A stretch of 64,000 nt of DNA from JASGIT01 sp047601665 (GTDB taxonomy: Bacteria; Pseudomonadota; Gammaproteobacteria; Burkholderiales; Burkholderiaceae_C), in the NCBI GenBank assembly GCA_047601665.1, contig JASGIT010000001.1, positions 3,596,001 to 3,660,000 on the forward strand. Reading direction: 5' to 3'. The notes below the pieces were generated by a model, which was not told the DNA's origin, did no database searches, and saw nothing but the letters and a program-made list of their open reading frames with translations. This document shows, piece after piece, positions 8,728 to 18,903 of the stretch. The translations under genes were made by a program, and so were the position numbers. Position 1 is the first letter of the stretch. The number at the start of each line of letters is the position of its first letter.

Positions 8728-9504
8728 CTATTCGCAGGTGGATTTTCCGGTCTTGTGGTTGATGGCGCCGTTTTCGATCAGCAATTGGGCGACATCGTAA
8801 AAACCTTCCTCGCAAGCGCCGCTGAGAGGGCTTGCATTTTTGGGCTGGTACGACACCACGTTCAGGTCCGGCTTGAACTGCAGCACCCATTTCACGAAGT
8901 CGTAGCGCCCCAGCACGGCACCGACGAGCACCAGGGTTTCGCCGTCGTCCTCGCGCGCATTCCAATCGACCCCGTTGGGCCCGGTGCCCAGCTTGCCGTA
9001 CAGGTATTGGATGACCTCGACATTGCCGCCCAGCACGGCCGCCTTGACCGCGTGATAAACGTCGCCAGTGTCCGTGGTGTGGAGATTGGCGCCTTGCTCC
9101 ACCAGGTAGCGCACCATGTCCGGATAGCCGATGAAGGCGGCCCACCCCAGGGCCGTCTGGCCCAGTGCGCCCTGTGAGGCCGCTGCGCCCGGCGGCACCG
9201 AAGTATCCTTGGCCTCCAGGTTCTGGCCCTGCGCGACCATGGCCTTGACCTGCGCCAGGTTGCCCTGCTTGACGGCGTCGAACCAGGCCGCATCCGGGCC
9301 TTCCGAGGGCTTGCGGTAGAAAACGCGGCGGGCCAGCAGGTGGGGGTTCGCCAGGCTGTACATATCCTTGAAGCTCAGGCGGAACTTCGTGTAGTCCACC
9401 TGGGTCAGCGGATCCCGGCTCGCTCCGTCGGCCCCCCCGCAGGCCCCCACAACAATGCAAAGCGCTCCCGCTGCCGCAAGCATGGATAGTTTTTTGAACA
9501 GCAT
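8728..9504 (-). CDS. Ankyrin-repeat lipoprotein
   Basis: A 258-residue protein. I start it at the ATG at 9504 because a GAGGC Shine-Dalgarno precedes it and the following residues form a lipoprotein signal ending IVVGAC. The mature part has about four to five ankyrin repeats (for example AVKQGNLAQVKAMVAQG, ALGWAAFIGYPDMVRYLVEQGA and LSGACEEGFYDVAQLLIENGA). It presumably mediates protein contacts at the envelope; no enzymatic domain is visible. It converges with the M20 peptidase, with 13 bp between the stops. Confidence 0.82.
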   Translation of the reverse strand: MLFKKLSMLAAAGALCIVVGACGGADGASRDPLTQVDYTKFRLSFKDMYSLANPHLLARRVFYRKPSEGPDAAWFDAVKQGNLAQVKAMVAQGQNLEAKDTSVPPGAAASQGALGQTALGWAAFIGYPDMVRYLVEQGANLHTTDTGDVYHAVKAAVLGGNVEVIQYLYGKLGTGPNGVDWNAREDDGETLVLVGAVLGRYDFVKWVLQFKPDLNVVSYQPKNASPLSGACEEGFYDVAQLLIENGAINHKTGKSTCE

Positions 9505-9570
9505 TTTTGCCTCTCGTCTTCCTGATGATGAATGGATGTCTGCGTATTTTCGCAAACTTTATGTAAAGCC

Positions 9571-10664
9571 CTATCGCAGCCCCTTCCACCATAGCGAATT
9601 GCTACGCGGTTGGCCCACCGTCATCACCTCGCCGATCTCGGGCGTGGCGAGCGTGATGCCGCGCTGCGCGCTCAGGTCGGCCAGCCGGTCCAGCGGCTCG
9701 CGCCAGGCGTGGAAGGCGAGCGCGAAGGTGCTGTTGTGCACGCTGTACAGCACCTGGCCGCGCAGGTCTTCGAAGGCCTGCACGGTTTCCTCGGGCTGCA
9801 TGTGCACGGACGGCCACATGGCGTCGTAGGCGCCGTTTTCCATCAGCGCGACGTCGAAGGGGCCGAGCCTCTCGCCAATCTGCTTGAAGCCCGGGAAGTA
9901 TCCCGAGTCCCCGCTGTAGTAGATGCGCTGGCCCCCGGCCTGCAGCACCCATGAGGCCCACAGGGTGCGGTCCCGGTCGTTGAGCCAGCGGCCCGAGAAG
10001 TGCTGCGACGGCGTGGCGGTGAGCCGCACGCCCGCGTGCTCCGCGTCCTGCCACCAGTCCAGCTCGGTGATGCGTTCGGGCGCCACGCCCATCTTGCGCA
10101 GCCGCGCGCCCACGGCCAGCGGCACGAAGTAGCGCTCCACCTTGCCCAGCAGGGCTTCGATGGTGGGCTGGTCCAGGTGGTCGTAGTGGTCGTGCGACAG
10201 CACCAGCCCGGTGATGGGCGGCAACTCGTCCAGCGCGATGGGCGGCGCGTGGAAGCGCTTGGGCCCCGCGAAGCTGAACGGCGACACGCGCTCGCCGAAC
10301 ACCGGGTCGATCAGCCAGTAGCCGCCCTGCAGCTTGAGGATGTGCGACGAGTGGCCCAGCCGCGCGATGTGGTTGGCATCGGCGGGCAAATCGTCCAGCT
10401 GCGCGCGGGTCAGCGGGCGCAGGGGAATAGGGTCTGCGGGCTCGGTGCCGGTCTTGTCGCCGAACAGAAAGCGCCACCAGATGCTCGCGCCGCCCTGGGT
10501 GGGTTTGGCATCGGGGTTGGGCGCGTTGCGGAAGCGCTGCTCCTGCTCGGCGTACTGCGGCGAAGCCTGGTAGCGCGCGAGATCGTCGGCGGACGGGCCG
10601 GAGGCGCAGCTGGCCACGGCGCAGGCCGACACCACCATCCAGCCGTTGCGCAGGCGTTTGAACG

Positions 10665-10668
<4 letters not shown>
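9571..10668 (-). CDS. MBL-fold metal-dependent hydrolase, lipoprotein
   Basis: A 365-residue protein starting at the ATG at 10668, which overlaps the ABC exporter stop (ATGA). The N-terminus MTFKRLRNGWMVVSACAVAS leads to a lipobox-like AVASC. The metallo-beta-lactamase core shows LVLSHDHYDHLD (HxHxDH), then GDSGYFPGF and a late histidine in SVHNSTFALAFH. This is the RomA/UlaG/NAPE-PLD-like branch, which contains phospholipases and lactonases. The substrate is unknown. Translational coupling to an ABC exporter hints at a lipid or envelope role. Confidence 0.84.
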
Positions 10669-12515
<1,847 letters not shown>

Positions 12516-12570
12516 GGGGGGCGATGGTAGGCAGCCCTGGCTGGCCTTGGCTTGCGTGGTGGTATTGTGT

Positions 12571-12625
12571 TGCTATTTTAATGATAGCTGCCAGCGCTTG
12601 GTGGATGCTGGCTGGAGGCTGATTT
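12571..12625 (+). repeat. Intergenic hairpin repeat, copy 3
   Basis: GATAGCTGCCAGCGCTTG, then GTGGATGCTGGCTGGAGGCTGATTT. The right arm is degraded relative to the other copies. The tail runs straight into the candidate -10 element of aroC. Confidence 0.7.
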
Positions 12626-12640
12626 GCTATAATTTTTGCA
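12625..12640 (+). promoter_or_regulatory. Extended -10 promoter directly before aroC
   Basis: TGCTATAAT (12625-12633) is a perfect extended -10. The aroC ATG begins 7 bp after it, where the transcription start would be expected, so the transcript is probably leaderless. The nearest GGAGG is 21 nt from the ATG, too far for a normal ribosome site. Confidence 0.55.
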
Positions 12641-13743
12641 TGAGCGGCAACACCCTAGGCACCCTTTTCGCAGTCACCAACTTCGGTGAATCCCACGGCC
12701 CGGCCATCGGCTGCGTGATCGACGGCTGCCCGCCCGGCATGGCGCTGGCCGAGGCGGACATCCAGTCCGAGCTCGACCGCCGCCGCCCCGGCACCAGCCG
12801 CCACGTCACCCAGCGCAACGAGGCCGACCAGGTCGAAATCCTGTCGGGCGTGTACGAGGGCAAGACCACCGGCACTCCCATCGCCCTGCTGATCCGCAAC
12901 ACCGACCAGCGCAGCAAGGACTACGCCAACATCAGCCAGAGCTTCCGCCCCGGCCACGCGGACTACGCCTACTGGCACAAGTACGGCACACGCGACCCGC
13001 GCGGCGGCGGGCGCTCGTCGGCGCGCCTCACTGCGCCCACCGTGGCCGCCGGCGCCGTGGCGCGCAAATGGCTGCGCGAAAAATTCGGCACCGGGTTCCG
13101 CGCCTGCATGTTGCAGATGGGCGACCTGCCCATCCCGTTCGAGAGCTGGGAGCACGTGCCGAACAACCCCTTCTACGCCCCGGTGGCCGACGTGCAGCCC
13201 TACGAGGACTACATGGACGCGCTGCGCAAGTCCGGCGACTCGTGCGGCGCGCTGCTGCGCGTGCAGGCCAGCGGCGTGCCCGTGGGCCTGGGCGAGCCGC
13301 TGTACGACAAGCTCGATGCCGACATCGCCCACGTGATGATGGGCCTGAACGCCGTCAAGGCCGTGGAGATCGGCGCGGGCTTCGACAGCGTGGCGCAGCG
13401 CGGCACCACGCACGGCGATTCGCTCTCGCCCCAGGGGTTCCGCGGCAACAACGCGGGCGGCATCCTGGGCGGCATCAGCACCGGGCAGGACATCGAGGTG
13501 CGCATCGCCATCAAGCCCACCAGCTCCATCATCAGCCCGCGCGAGTCGATCGACATCCACGGCAACAGCGTCGAGGTGGTCACCAAGGGCCGCCACGACC
13601 CCTGCGTGGGCATCCGCGCCGCGCCGATCGCCGAGGCGCTGCTGGCCATCGTGCTGATGGACCATGCGCTGCGGCACCGCGCGCAGTGCGGGGACGTGGT
13701 GGCGGCGGTGCCGCCCATTCCCGCTTCGTCGGCGTCGGCTTAA
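12640..13743 (+). CDS. aroC: Chorismate synthase
   Basis: This 367-residue enzyme makes chorismate from EPSP, the last step of the shikimate pathway, and needs reduced FMN (family knowledge). The three signatures are intact: GESHGPAIGCVIDGCPPG (residues 15-32), RPGHADYAYWHKYG with RDPRGGGRSSARLTA, and the late FRGNNAGGILGGISTG. I start at the ATG at 12640 (MSGNTLGTLFAVT) because the family always begins here. The upstream frame is repeat DNA. Its stop codon overlaps that of the convergent oxidoreductase gene. Confidence 0.95.
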   Translation: MSGNTLGTLFAVTNFGESHGPAIGCVIDGCPPGMALAEADIQSELDRRRPGTSRHVTQRNEADQVEILSGVYEGKTTGTPIALLIRNTDQRSKDYANISQSFRPGHADYAYWHKYGTRDPRGGGRSSARLTAPTVAAGAVARKWLREKFGTGFRACMLQMGDLPIPFESWEHVPNNPFYAPVADVQPYEDYMDALRKSGDSCGALLRVQASGVPVGLGEPLYDKLDADIAHVMMGLNAVKAVEIGAGFDSVAQRGTTHGDSLSPQGFRGNNAGGILGGISTGQDIEVRIAIKPTSSIISPRESIDIHGNSVEVVTKGRHDPCVGIRAAPIAEALLAIVLMDHALRHRAQCGDVVAAVPPIPASSASA

Positions 13744-14858
13744 CTCTTTAGAAACCGCTCGGCGGCCAGCGCCCGGGCGAGTTTGTCTTCCAGCGGCAGC
13801 GGCTCGCCATGCAGCCGCGCCGCGAGCAATTCCGCGCACAGCGGCGCGAGCGTGATGCCGCGCGTGCCCATGCCGGTGCTGGTCCACAGGCCCTGCGCCA
13901 GCGGGCCGACGATGGGCATACGGTCGGGCACGGTGCAGCGGATGCCGCTCCAGGCATATTGCGGTTGCAGTGCCGCAAGGCCCGGCAGCAGGGTGCGCAA
14001 CTTGTCCATGTTGACGGCGTGGCCTGCGGCTTCTTCGGCGGGGGGTTTGGCGGCCTGGGTTTCACCGCGCTCGAAGGTGGAGCCCATCAGCCAGAAATAG
14101 CCATGCTCGTCGCGGGCGCGGGGGATGAAATTGCCGTGGCCGTTGACGGGGAAGGGCGGCGCGGCGCTGCCCCGTGCCCAACTGACCTGGCCGCGCAAGG
14201 GGCGCAGAGGAAGCTCGGGGCACAGATCCATGCTGCCTGCGCCGGTGGCAATCACCACCAGCGGCGCGGTGAGACCGGCCACGCGCCACAGGCCATCCGC
14301 CGCGCGCTCCACCTGCGCGGCATGAACGCCGCCGCGCCACTGGATGCCCGGCTGCGCCAGCAGCGCCGCCACCAGCCGCGCCGGGCGCAGCCATCCGCCG
14401 CTGGCGTGCCAGAGCGCGGGGGCATCGGTGGGCAAACCGGCCGCCGCCCGTTGCCCGGCAGAGGCGGGCGCGCTCCAGGCCGCATCCAGGCTGGGGGGCA
14501 GGCGGCGCTTCTTTTCCACGCAGTGCTCCAGCACGCCGCTGGGCGACCAGTCCACGCCTTCGGTGAGCAGGGCTTGCGCCCACTGGCGCGTGGTGTGAAG
14601 GCCCGCCCGCGTCAGGCGCGAGAGCGGGGCGTCGTCGGGGGAAACGTGGGGGGCGAACAGTCCGGCGGGCAGGCCGGATGCGCCTGCGGCGGGTTCAGCG
14701 GCGCGATCGATGACGGTAACCTGCCAGCCGCGCCGCGCCAGGCTGGCGGCGGCGCTGGCGCCTGCCAGGCCGCCGCCGATGACGATGCAATGAGAGGGGG
14801 TCAAGCAGCGCTGGGCGGCACGTAGCCTGCTGCGGCATCCGCGCCGCCGCCGAAGCAT
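13740..14858 (-). CDS. FAD-dependent oxidoreductase, MnmC C-terminal-domain type
   Basis: A 372-residue (from the ATG at 14858) or 354-residue (from the TTG at 14804) flavoprotein. CIVIGGGLAGASAAASLARRGWQV is the FAD Rossmann motif. ASGLPAGLFAPHVSPDD and the C-terminal GTRGITLAPLCAELLAA resemble the FAD domain of MnmC, which converts cmnm5(s2)U34 to nm5(s2)U34 in tRNA. The N-terminal methyltransferase half of bifunctional MnmC is absent. The ATG at 14858 lies in a duplicated piece of yggX, so the arginine-rich N-terminus it would encode is probably not native. No Shine-Dalgarno supports either start. Confidence 0.75.
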   Translation of the reverse strand: MLRRRRGCRSRLRAAQRCLTPSHCIVIGGGLAGASAAASLARRGWQVTVIDRAAEPAAGASGLPAGLFAPHVSPDDAPLSRLTRAGLHTTRQWAQALLTEGVDWSPSGVLEHCVEKKRRLPPSLDAAWSAPASAGQRAAAGLPTDAPALWHASGGWLRPARLVAALLAQPGIQWRGGVHAAQVERAADGLWRVAGLTAPLVVIATGAGSMDLCPELPLRPLRGQVSWARGSAAPPFPVNGHGNFIPRARDEHGYFWLMGSTFERGETQAAKPPAEEAAGHAVNMDKLRTLLPGLAALQPQYAWSGIRCTVPDRMPIVGPLAQGLWTSTGMGTRGITLAPLCAELLAARLHGEPLPLEDKLARALAAERFLKS

Positions 14859-14864
14859 GGTTTT
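14808..14864 (-). repeat. Diverged partial duplicate of the yggX 3' end
   Basis: About 57 bp matches the last coding bases of yggX (14901-14958) at roughly 48 of 58 positions by eye. In the yggX frame it still reads FGGGADAAAGYVPPSAA followed by TGA, against FFGGGADAAAGYVPPSA in the intact gene. The spacing of 36 bp indicates a tandem duplication. Confidence 0.8.
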
Positions 14865-14896
14865 AGCGAAACCATTTTTTGCATCGCTCCACTGCG

Positions 14897-15169
14897 TTAC
14901 GCGCTGGGCGGAACGTAGCCCGCCGCGGCGTCTGCGCCGCCGCCAAAAAAATGGTTTTCCATCTGCCGCGCCAGATACTGCCTTGCGCGCGCATCGGCTA
15001 GGTTCAGCCGGTTTTCATTCACCAGCATGGTCTGGTGCTTGAGCCAGGCGGCCCAGGCTTCCTTGCTGACGCTTTCATAGATGCGCTTGCCGAGTTCGCC
15101 CGGATAGGGCGGAAAGTCGAGGCCTTCGGCGTCTTTGCCGAGCTTGATGCAGTGAACGGTACGTGCCAT
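14897..15169 (-). CDS. yggX: Probable Fe(2+)-trafficking protein
   Basis: This 90-residue protein has the complete YggX signature: ARTVHCIKLGKDAEGLDFPP, YPGELGKRIYESVSKEAW and LKHQTMLVNENRLNL. Members protect Fe-S proteins from oxidation and may carry iron (family knowledge). The length is normal. The last roughly 20 codons are duplicated directly downstream in front of the MnmC-type gene. It is divergent from the sulfur operon, with a 108 bp gap. Confidence 0.93.
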   Translation of the reverse strand: MARTVHCIKLGKDAEGLDFPPYPGELGKRIYESVSKEAWAAWLKHQTMLVNENRLNLADARARQYLARQMENHFFGGGADAAAGYVPPSA

Positions 15170-15277
15170 GGGTAAGGATGTTTTGGTTATGAAGAACTGA
15201 AATCTTATTGGTTCCAGTTTTGATGGGTGGATTTCAGAATGCAGGGCATCGACCTTCTTGCTTTAGCGATAACCCTT

Positions 15278-16288
15278 ATGAAAAACCGCCGCCACTTTAT
15301 CAAGTTTCCCCTGGCCGCCGCGCTGGCCATGACCCTGGGCACCGCCCTGGCGCAAGGGCCGGTGCAGTTCCTGAACGTGTCGTATGACCCGACGCGCGAA
15401 CTGTACGCCGAATACAACCAGGCTTTCGGCAAATACTGGAAGGCCAAGACGGGCCAGGACGTGCAGTTCAAGCAGTCGCACGGCGGCTCGGGCAAGCAGG
15501 CGCGTTCCATCATCGACGGCATCGACGCCGACGTGGCCACGCTGGCCCTGGGCGGCGACGTGGACGCGCTGGCCAAGCACGGCCTGCTGGCGGCGGACTG
15601 GCAAAAGCGCCTGCCGCACAACAGCGCGCCCTATACCTCGACCATCGTGTTCCTGGTGAAGAAGGGCAACCCCAAGGGCCTGAAGGACTGGGACGACCTC
15701 GTCAAGCCCGGCGTGCAGGTCATCACCCCCAACCCCAAGACCAGCGGCGGCGCGCGCTGGAACTACCTGGCCGCGTGGGAATACGCCAAGCGCAAGTACG
15801 GCGGCGATGCGGGGGCGCGCGACTACATCGGCAAGCTGTTCAAGAACGTGCCCGTGCTCGACACCGGCGCGCGCGGCTCCACCATCACCTTCGTGCAGCG
15901 CGGCGTGGGCGACGTGCTGCTGGCCTGGGAGAACGAGGCGTTCCTGGCGCTCAAGGAGTTCGGGCCGGACAAGTTCGAGATCGTGGTGCCGTCGCTCTCC
16001 ATCCTGGCCGAGCCGAGCGTGGCCGTGGTGGACAAGGTGGTTGACAAGAAAGGCACGCGCGCCCTGGCCGAGGAGTACCTGAAGTACCTGTATTCCGACG
16101 AGGGCCAGGACATCGCGGGCAAGAATTTCTACCGGCCCACGTCCGACAAGGCGAAGGCCAAGTACGACAAGCAGTTCCCCAAGCTCACGCTGGTGACCAT
16201 CGACGGCGCGTTCGGCGGCTGGACCAAGGCCGACAAGGACCACTTTGCCGACGGCGCGAGCTTCGACCAGATCTACACGAAGAGGTAA
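15278..16288 (+). CDS. sbp: Sulfate/thiosulfate ABC transporter binding protein
   Basis: A 336-residue periplasmic protein with signal peptide KNRRHFIKFPLAAALAMTLG ending ALAQ. It matches Sbp/CysP: LLNVSYDPTRELY-like start, YNQAFGKYWKAKTGQ, QSHGGSGKQARSIIDG, NPKTSGGARWNYLAAW and GDVLLAWENEA. It binds sulfate or thiosulfate for an importer whose membrane and ATPase genes (cysTWA) are not in this window. It is 3 bp ahead of ssuE and so probably heads the sulfonate operon. The ATG at 15278 is chosen because it begins the signal peptide. The A+T-rich region before it is where a CysB-type regulator would be expected to bind. Confidence 0.92.
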   Translation: MKNRRHFIKFPLAAALAMTLGTALAQGPVQFLNVSYDPTRELYAEYNQAFGKYWKAKTGQDVQFKQSHGGSGKQARSIIDGIDADVATLALGGDVDALAKHGLLAADWQKRLPHNSAPYTSTIVFLVKKGNPKGLKDWDDLVKPGVQVITPNPKTSGGARWNYLAAWEYAKRKYGGDAGARDYIGKLFKNVPVLDTGARGSTITFVQRGVGDVLLAWENEAFLALKEFGPDKFEIVVPSLSILAEPSVAVVDKVVDKKGTRALAEEYLKYLYSDEGQDIAGKNFYRPTSDKAKAKYDKQFPKLTLVTIDGAFGGWTKADKDHFADGASFDQIYTKR

Positions 16289-16291
16289 GCC

Positions 16292-16882
16292 ATGTCCGTA
16301 TTGCTGATTGCCGGAAGCCCCTCGGAACGCTCGCGCTCCGCCGCGCTGCTCGATGCCGTGCAACTGCGCCTCGCGGTGCATGGCGCGTCGCCCCAGCGGC
16401 TGCACATCCGCGACCTGAATCCGCAGGCGCTGTTGCTGGCCGACGTGGCGCACCGCAGCATCAGCCGCGCCGTCGACCAGGTGGCCGAGGCGCAGGTGCT
16501 GGTGGTCTCCACCCCGGTCTACAAGGCGGCGTACAGCGGCGTGCTCAAGGTGTTCCTGGACCTGTTGCCGCAGACGGCCCTCAAGGGCAAGACGGTGCTG
16601 CCCCTGGCGACCGGCGGCAGTCCGCACCACATGCTGGCGCTGGACTACGCGCTGCGGCCCGTGCTCCAGTCGCTGGGGGCGCAGCACATCCTGCCGGGCA
16701 TCTATGCCACCGACGCGCAGGCCCCCATCACGCCCGAGGGCGCGTACCAGCTGGCTCCGGACATCGCGGCGCGCATCGACGAGGCGGTGCACTTCCTCGT
16801 CACCGAAACACTGAGCCCGCGCACCGTCCACTCACCCCGCTTCGCCGCTGTGCCCTTCGCGCAAGTGCGCTGTAGCGTCTAA
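16292..16882 (+). CDS. ssuE: NADPH-dependent FMN reductase, SsuE
   Basis: A 196-residue flavodoxin-fold reductase that supplies FMNH2 to the SsuD monooxygenase. Family features in order are LLIAGSPSERSRSAALLD, VVSTPVYKAAYSGVLKVFLDLLPQ (FMN binding) and LPLATGGSPHHMLALDYALRPVL. The last of these is the pi-helix region typical of SsuE. The length is normal. It sits between sbp and the first ssuA. Confidence 0.93.
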   Translation: MSVLLIAGSPSERSRSAALLDAVQLRLAVHGASPQRLHIRDLNPQALLLADVAHRSISRAVDQVAEAQVLVVSTPVYKAAYSGVLKVFLDLLPQTALKGKTVLPLATGGSPHHMLALDYALRPVLQSLGAQHILPGIYATDAQAPITPEGAYQLAPDIAARIDEAVHFLVTETLSPRTVHSPRFAAVPFAQVRCSV

Positions 16883-16969
16883 GCCTTCCCCCATCACCCC
16901 ATTTTTCTTCCCCGCCGCGCGCGGGGTGGGCGGGCTGTTGCCCATCGCATTCTCAAAGGCTTGACATTC

Positions 16970-17896
16970 ATGACTGCTCTCATCACCCGCCGCAGCGCCC
17001 TGGCCGCCGCCTTGGCCGCTGCCGCCATGCCCCTCTGGGCGCAAAACCGCGTGCTGCGCATAGGCCACCAGAAGGGCTGGCTTTCCATCCTGAAAAAACG
17101 CGGCACGCTGGAAAAGCGCCTGGCCCCGCTGGGCTACGGCGTGACGTGGACGGAGTTCACCGCCGGCCCCGTGCAGCTGGAGGCGCTGAACGTCGGCTCC
17201 ATCGACTTCGGCGACGTGGGCGAGGCACCGCCCATCTTCGCCCAGGCCGCCGGCGCGCCCTTCGTCTACGCCGGGGCCGCCGTGCCGCGCCCGCGCCTGG
17301 AGGCGGTGCTGGTGCCTGCCGATTCGCCCATCCGCGCCGTGGCCGACCTCAAGGGCAAGCGCGTGGCCTACAACAAGGGCTCGAACGTGCACTACTTCCT
17401 GGCCAAGCTGCTGGAGAAGAACGGACTGGCCTACAAGGACGTGCAATCGGTCTTCCTGGCCCCCGCCGACGCGCGCGCCGCGCTGGAAAAAGGCGCGGTC
17501 GATGCCTGGCTGATCTGGGACCCGTTCCTCTCCGCCGCGCAAAAGACGCTGAACGCCCGCGTGCTGGCCGACGCCACCGGCGTGGTCAACAACCGCGCCT
17601 TCTACTTCACCTCGCGCAACTTCGCCACCCACCATGCCGAGGCGCTGCGCATCGCGGTGGAGGAGGTCAACGCCGTGGACGCCTGGGTGGCGCGCAACCA
17701 GCCCGAAGCCGCCACGGAACTGGCCGGGGTGCTGGGGCTGGACAAGGCCGTGGTGCAGAGCTTCCTGGCCCATGCCGACTACGGCAGCGCGCCCATCACG
17801 CGCGAAATCCTGGCCGAGCAGCAGCGCATCGCCGACACCTTCCACGCCCTGGGCCTCATCCCCAAGAAGATCAACCTGCAGGACGCCGCGCCATGA
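16970..17896 (+). CDS. ssuA: Aliphatic sulfonate ABC transporter binding protein (first copy)
   Basis: A 308-residue periplasmic protein. The signal peptide TALITRRSALAAALAAAAMP carries a twin-arginine-like start. The SsuA/TauA pattern is clear: IGHQKGWLSILKKRGTLEKRL, WTEFTAGPVQLEALNVGSIDFG, VAYNKGSNVHYFLAKLLEKNGL and AWLIWDPFLSAAQ. I use the ATG at 16970 rather than one three codons earlier. Its stop overlaps the start of the second ssuA (ATGA). The two copies are clearly paralogous and may differ in sulfonate preference. Confidence 0.9.
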   Translation: MTALITRRSALAAALAAAAMPLWAQNRVLRIGHQKGWLSILKKRGTLEKRLAPLGYGVTWTEFTAGPVQLEALNVGSIDFGDVGEAPPIFAQAAGAPFVYAGAAVPRPRLEAVLVPADSPIRAVADLKGKRVAYNKGSNVHYFLAKLLEKNGLAYKDVQSVFLAPADARAALEKGAVDAWLIWDPFLSAAQKTLNARVLADATGVVNNRAFYFTSRNFATHHAEALRIAVEEVNAVDAWVARNQPEAATELAGVLGLDKAVVQSFLAHADYGSAPITREILAEQQRIADTFHALGLIPKKINLQDAAP

Positions 17897-18876
17897 CCCC
17901 GCCGCTCACCCCCACCCGCCGCCGCGCCCTGCAGGTGCTGGGCGCCACCGCCTTCAGCTGGGCGCTGGCCGACCGCTTCGCCCAGGCGCAGCAGCCGCCC
18001 GTGGCGAATGCGCCCGCGCAGCTGCGCATCGGCTACCAGAAGTCCGCCGTCAACCTCGTCGTGCTCAAGCAGCAGGGCGTGCTGGAAAAGCGCTTTGCCG
18101 CCAGCCGGGTCGAATGGCTGGAATTCCCCGCCGGGCCGCAGCTGCTGGAGGCACTGTCCGCTGGCAGCCTGGACTTTGGCCTGACGGGCGACACGCCGCC
18201 CGTGTTCGCCCAGGCGGCGGGCAAGGAACTGCTCTACGTGGGCGCGGAGCCGCCCAAGCCCGACAGCTCGGCCATCCTGGTGCTGGAGGATGCGCCGCTG
18301 CGCACTCTGGCCGATCTGAAAGGCCGCCGCGTGGCGCTGCAAAAAGGCTCCAGCGCGCACTACCTGCTGGTGCGCGCGCTGGACAAGGCGCAACTGGCCT
18401 GGGCCGACATCCAGCCCGTGTACCTGGCCCCTGCCGACGCCCGCGCCGCGTTCGAGCGCAAGAGCGTGGATGCCTGGGCGATCTGGGACCCGTACTACGC
18501 CGCCACCGAGCTGGCGCTGAAGCCGCGTGCGCTCGCCACGGGGCGGGCGCTGACGGGCAACAACTCGTTCTACCTGGCCTCGCGCCCCTTCGCGCAAAAG
18601 CACCCGCAGACGGTGGCCGCGCTGTTTGAGTCGCTGACCCGCGCCGACCAGTTCGTGCAGGACGCCCGGGAGGACGCGGTGAAGCTCGTCGCCGGTTTCA
18701 GCGGGCTGGACGCCAAGGTGGTCAGCCTGTTCATCGAGCGCCGCCCGCGTTCGCCCGTGGCCCCGCTGGGCCAGGACACCGTGGCCGACCAGCAGCGCGT
18801 GGCCGATGCCTTTCACCGCCTGGGCCTGATCCCCAAGCGCGTGAACGTGGCCGACATCGTCTGGCAGCCCGTCTGA
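17893..18876 (+). CDS. ssuA: Aliphatic sulfonate ABC transporter binding protein (second copy)
   Basis: A 327-residue paralogue of the preceding protein, with signal region PTRRRALQVLGATAFSWALA. Shared landmarks are RIGYQKSAVNLVVLKQQGVLEKRF, WLEFPAGPQLLEALSAGSLDFG, VALQKGSSAHYLLVRALDKAQL and AWAIWDPYYAATELALK. The start is fixed by the 4 bp ATGA overlap with the upstream stop. The gene is followed by ssuD after 27 bp. Confidence 0.92.
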   Translation: MTPPLTPTRRRALQVLGATAFSWALADRFAQAQQPPVANAPAQLRIGYQKSAVNLVVLKQQGVLEKRFAASRVEWLEFPAGPQLLEALSAGSLDFGLTGDTPPVFAQAAGKELLYVGAEPPKPDSSAILVLEDAPLRTLADLKGRRVALQKGSSAHYLLVRALDKAQLAWADIQPVYLAPADARAAFERKSVDAWAIWDPYYAATELALKPRALATGRALTGNNSFYLASRPFAQKHPQTVAALFESLTRADQFVQDAREDAVKLVAGFSGLDAKVVSLFIERRPRSPVAPLGQDTVADQQRVADAFHRLGLIPKRVNVADIVWQPV

Positions 18877-18903
18877 ATTTCCACTTTGCCAAGAAAGCCT
18901 CTC

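Noticed and set aside
15182..15277. A definite CysB operator before sbp
   Set aside because: The region is A+T-rich with loosely repeated TTGGTT elements, but I cannot match a reliable CysB or Cbl consensus by eye.
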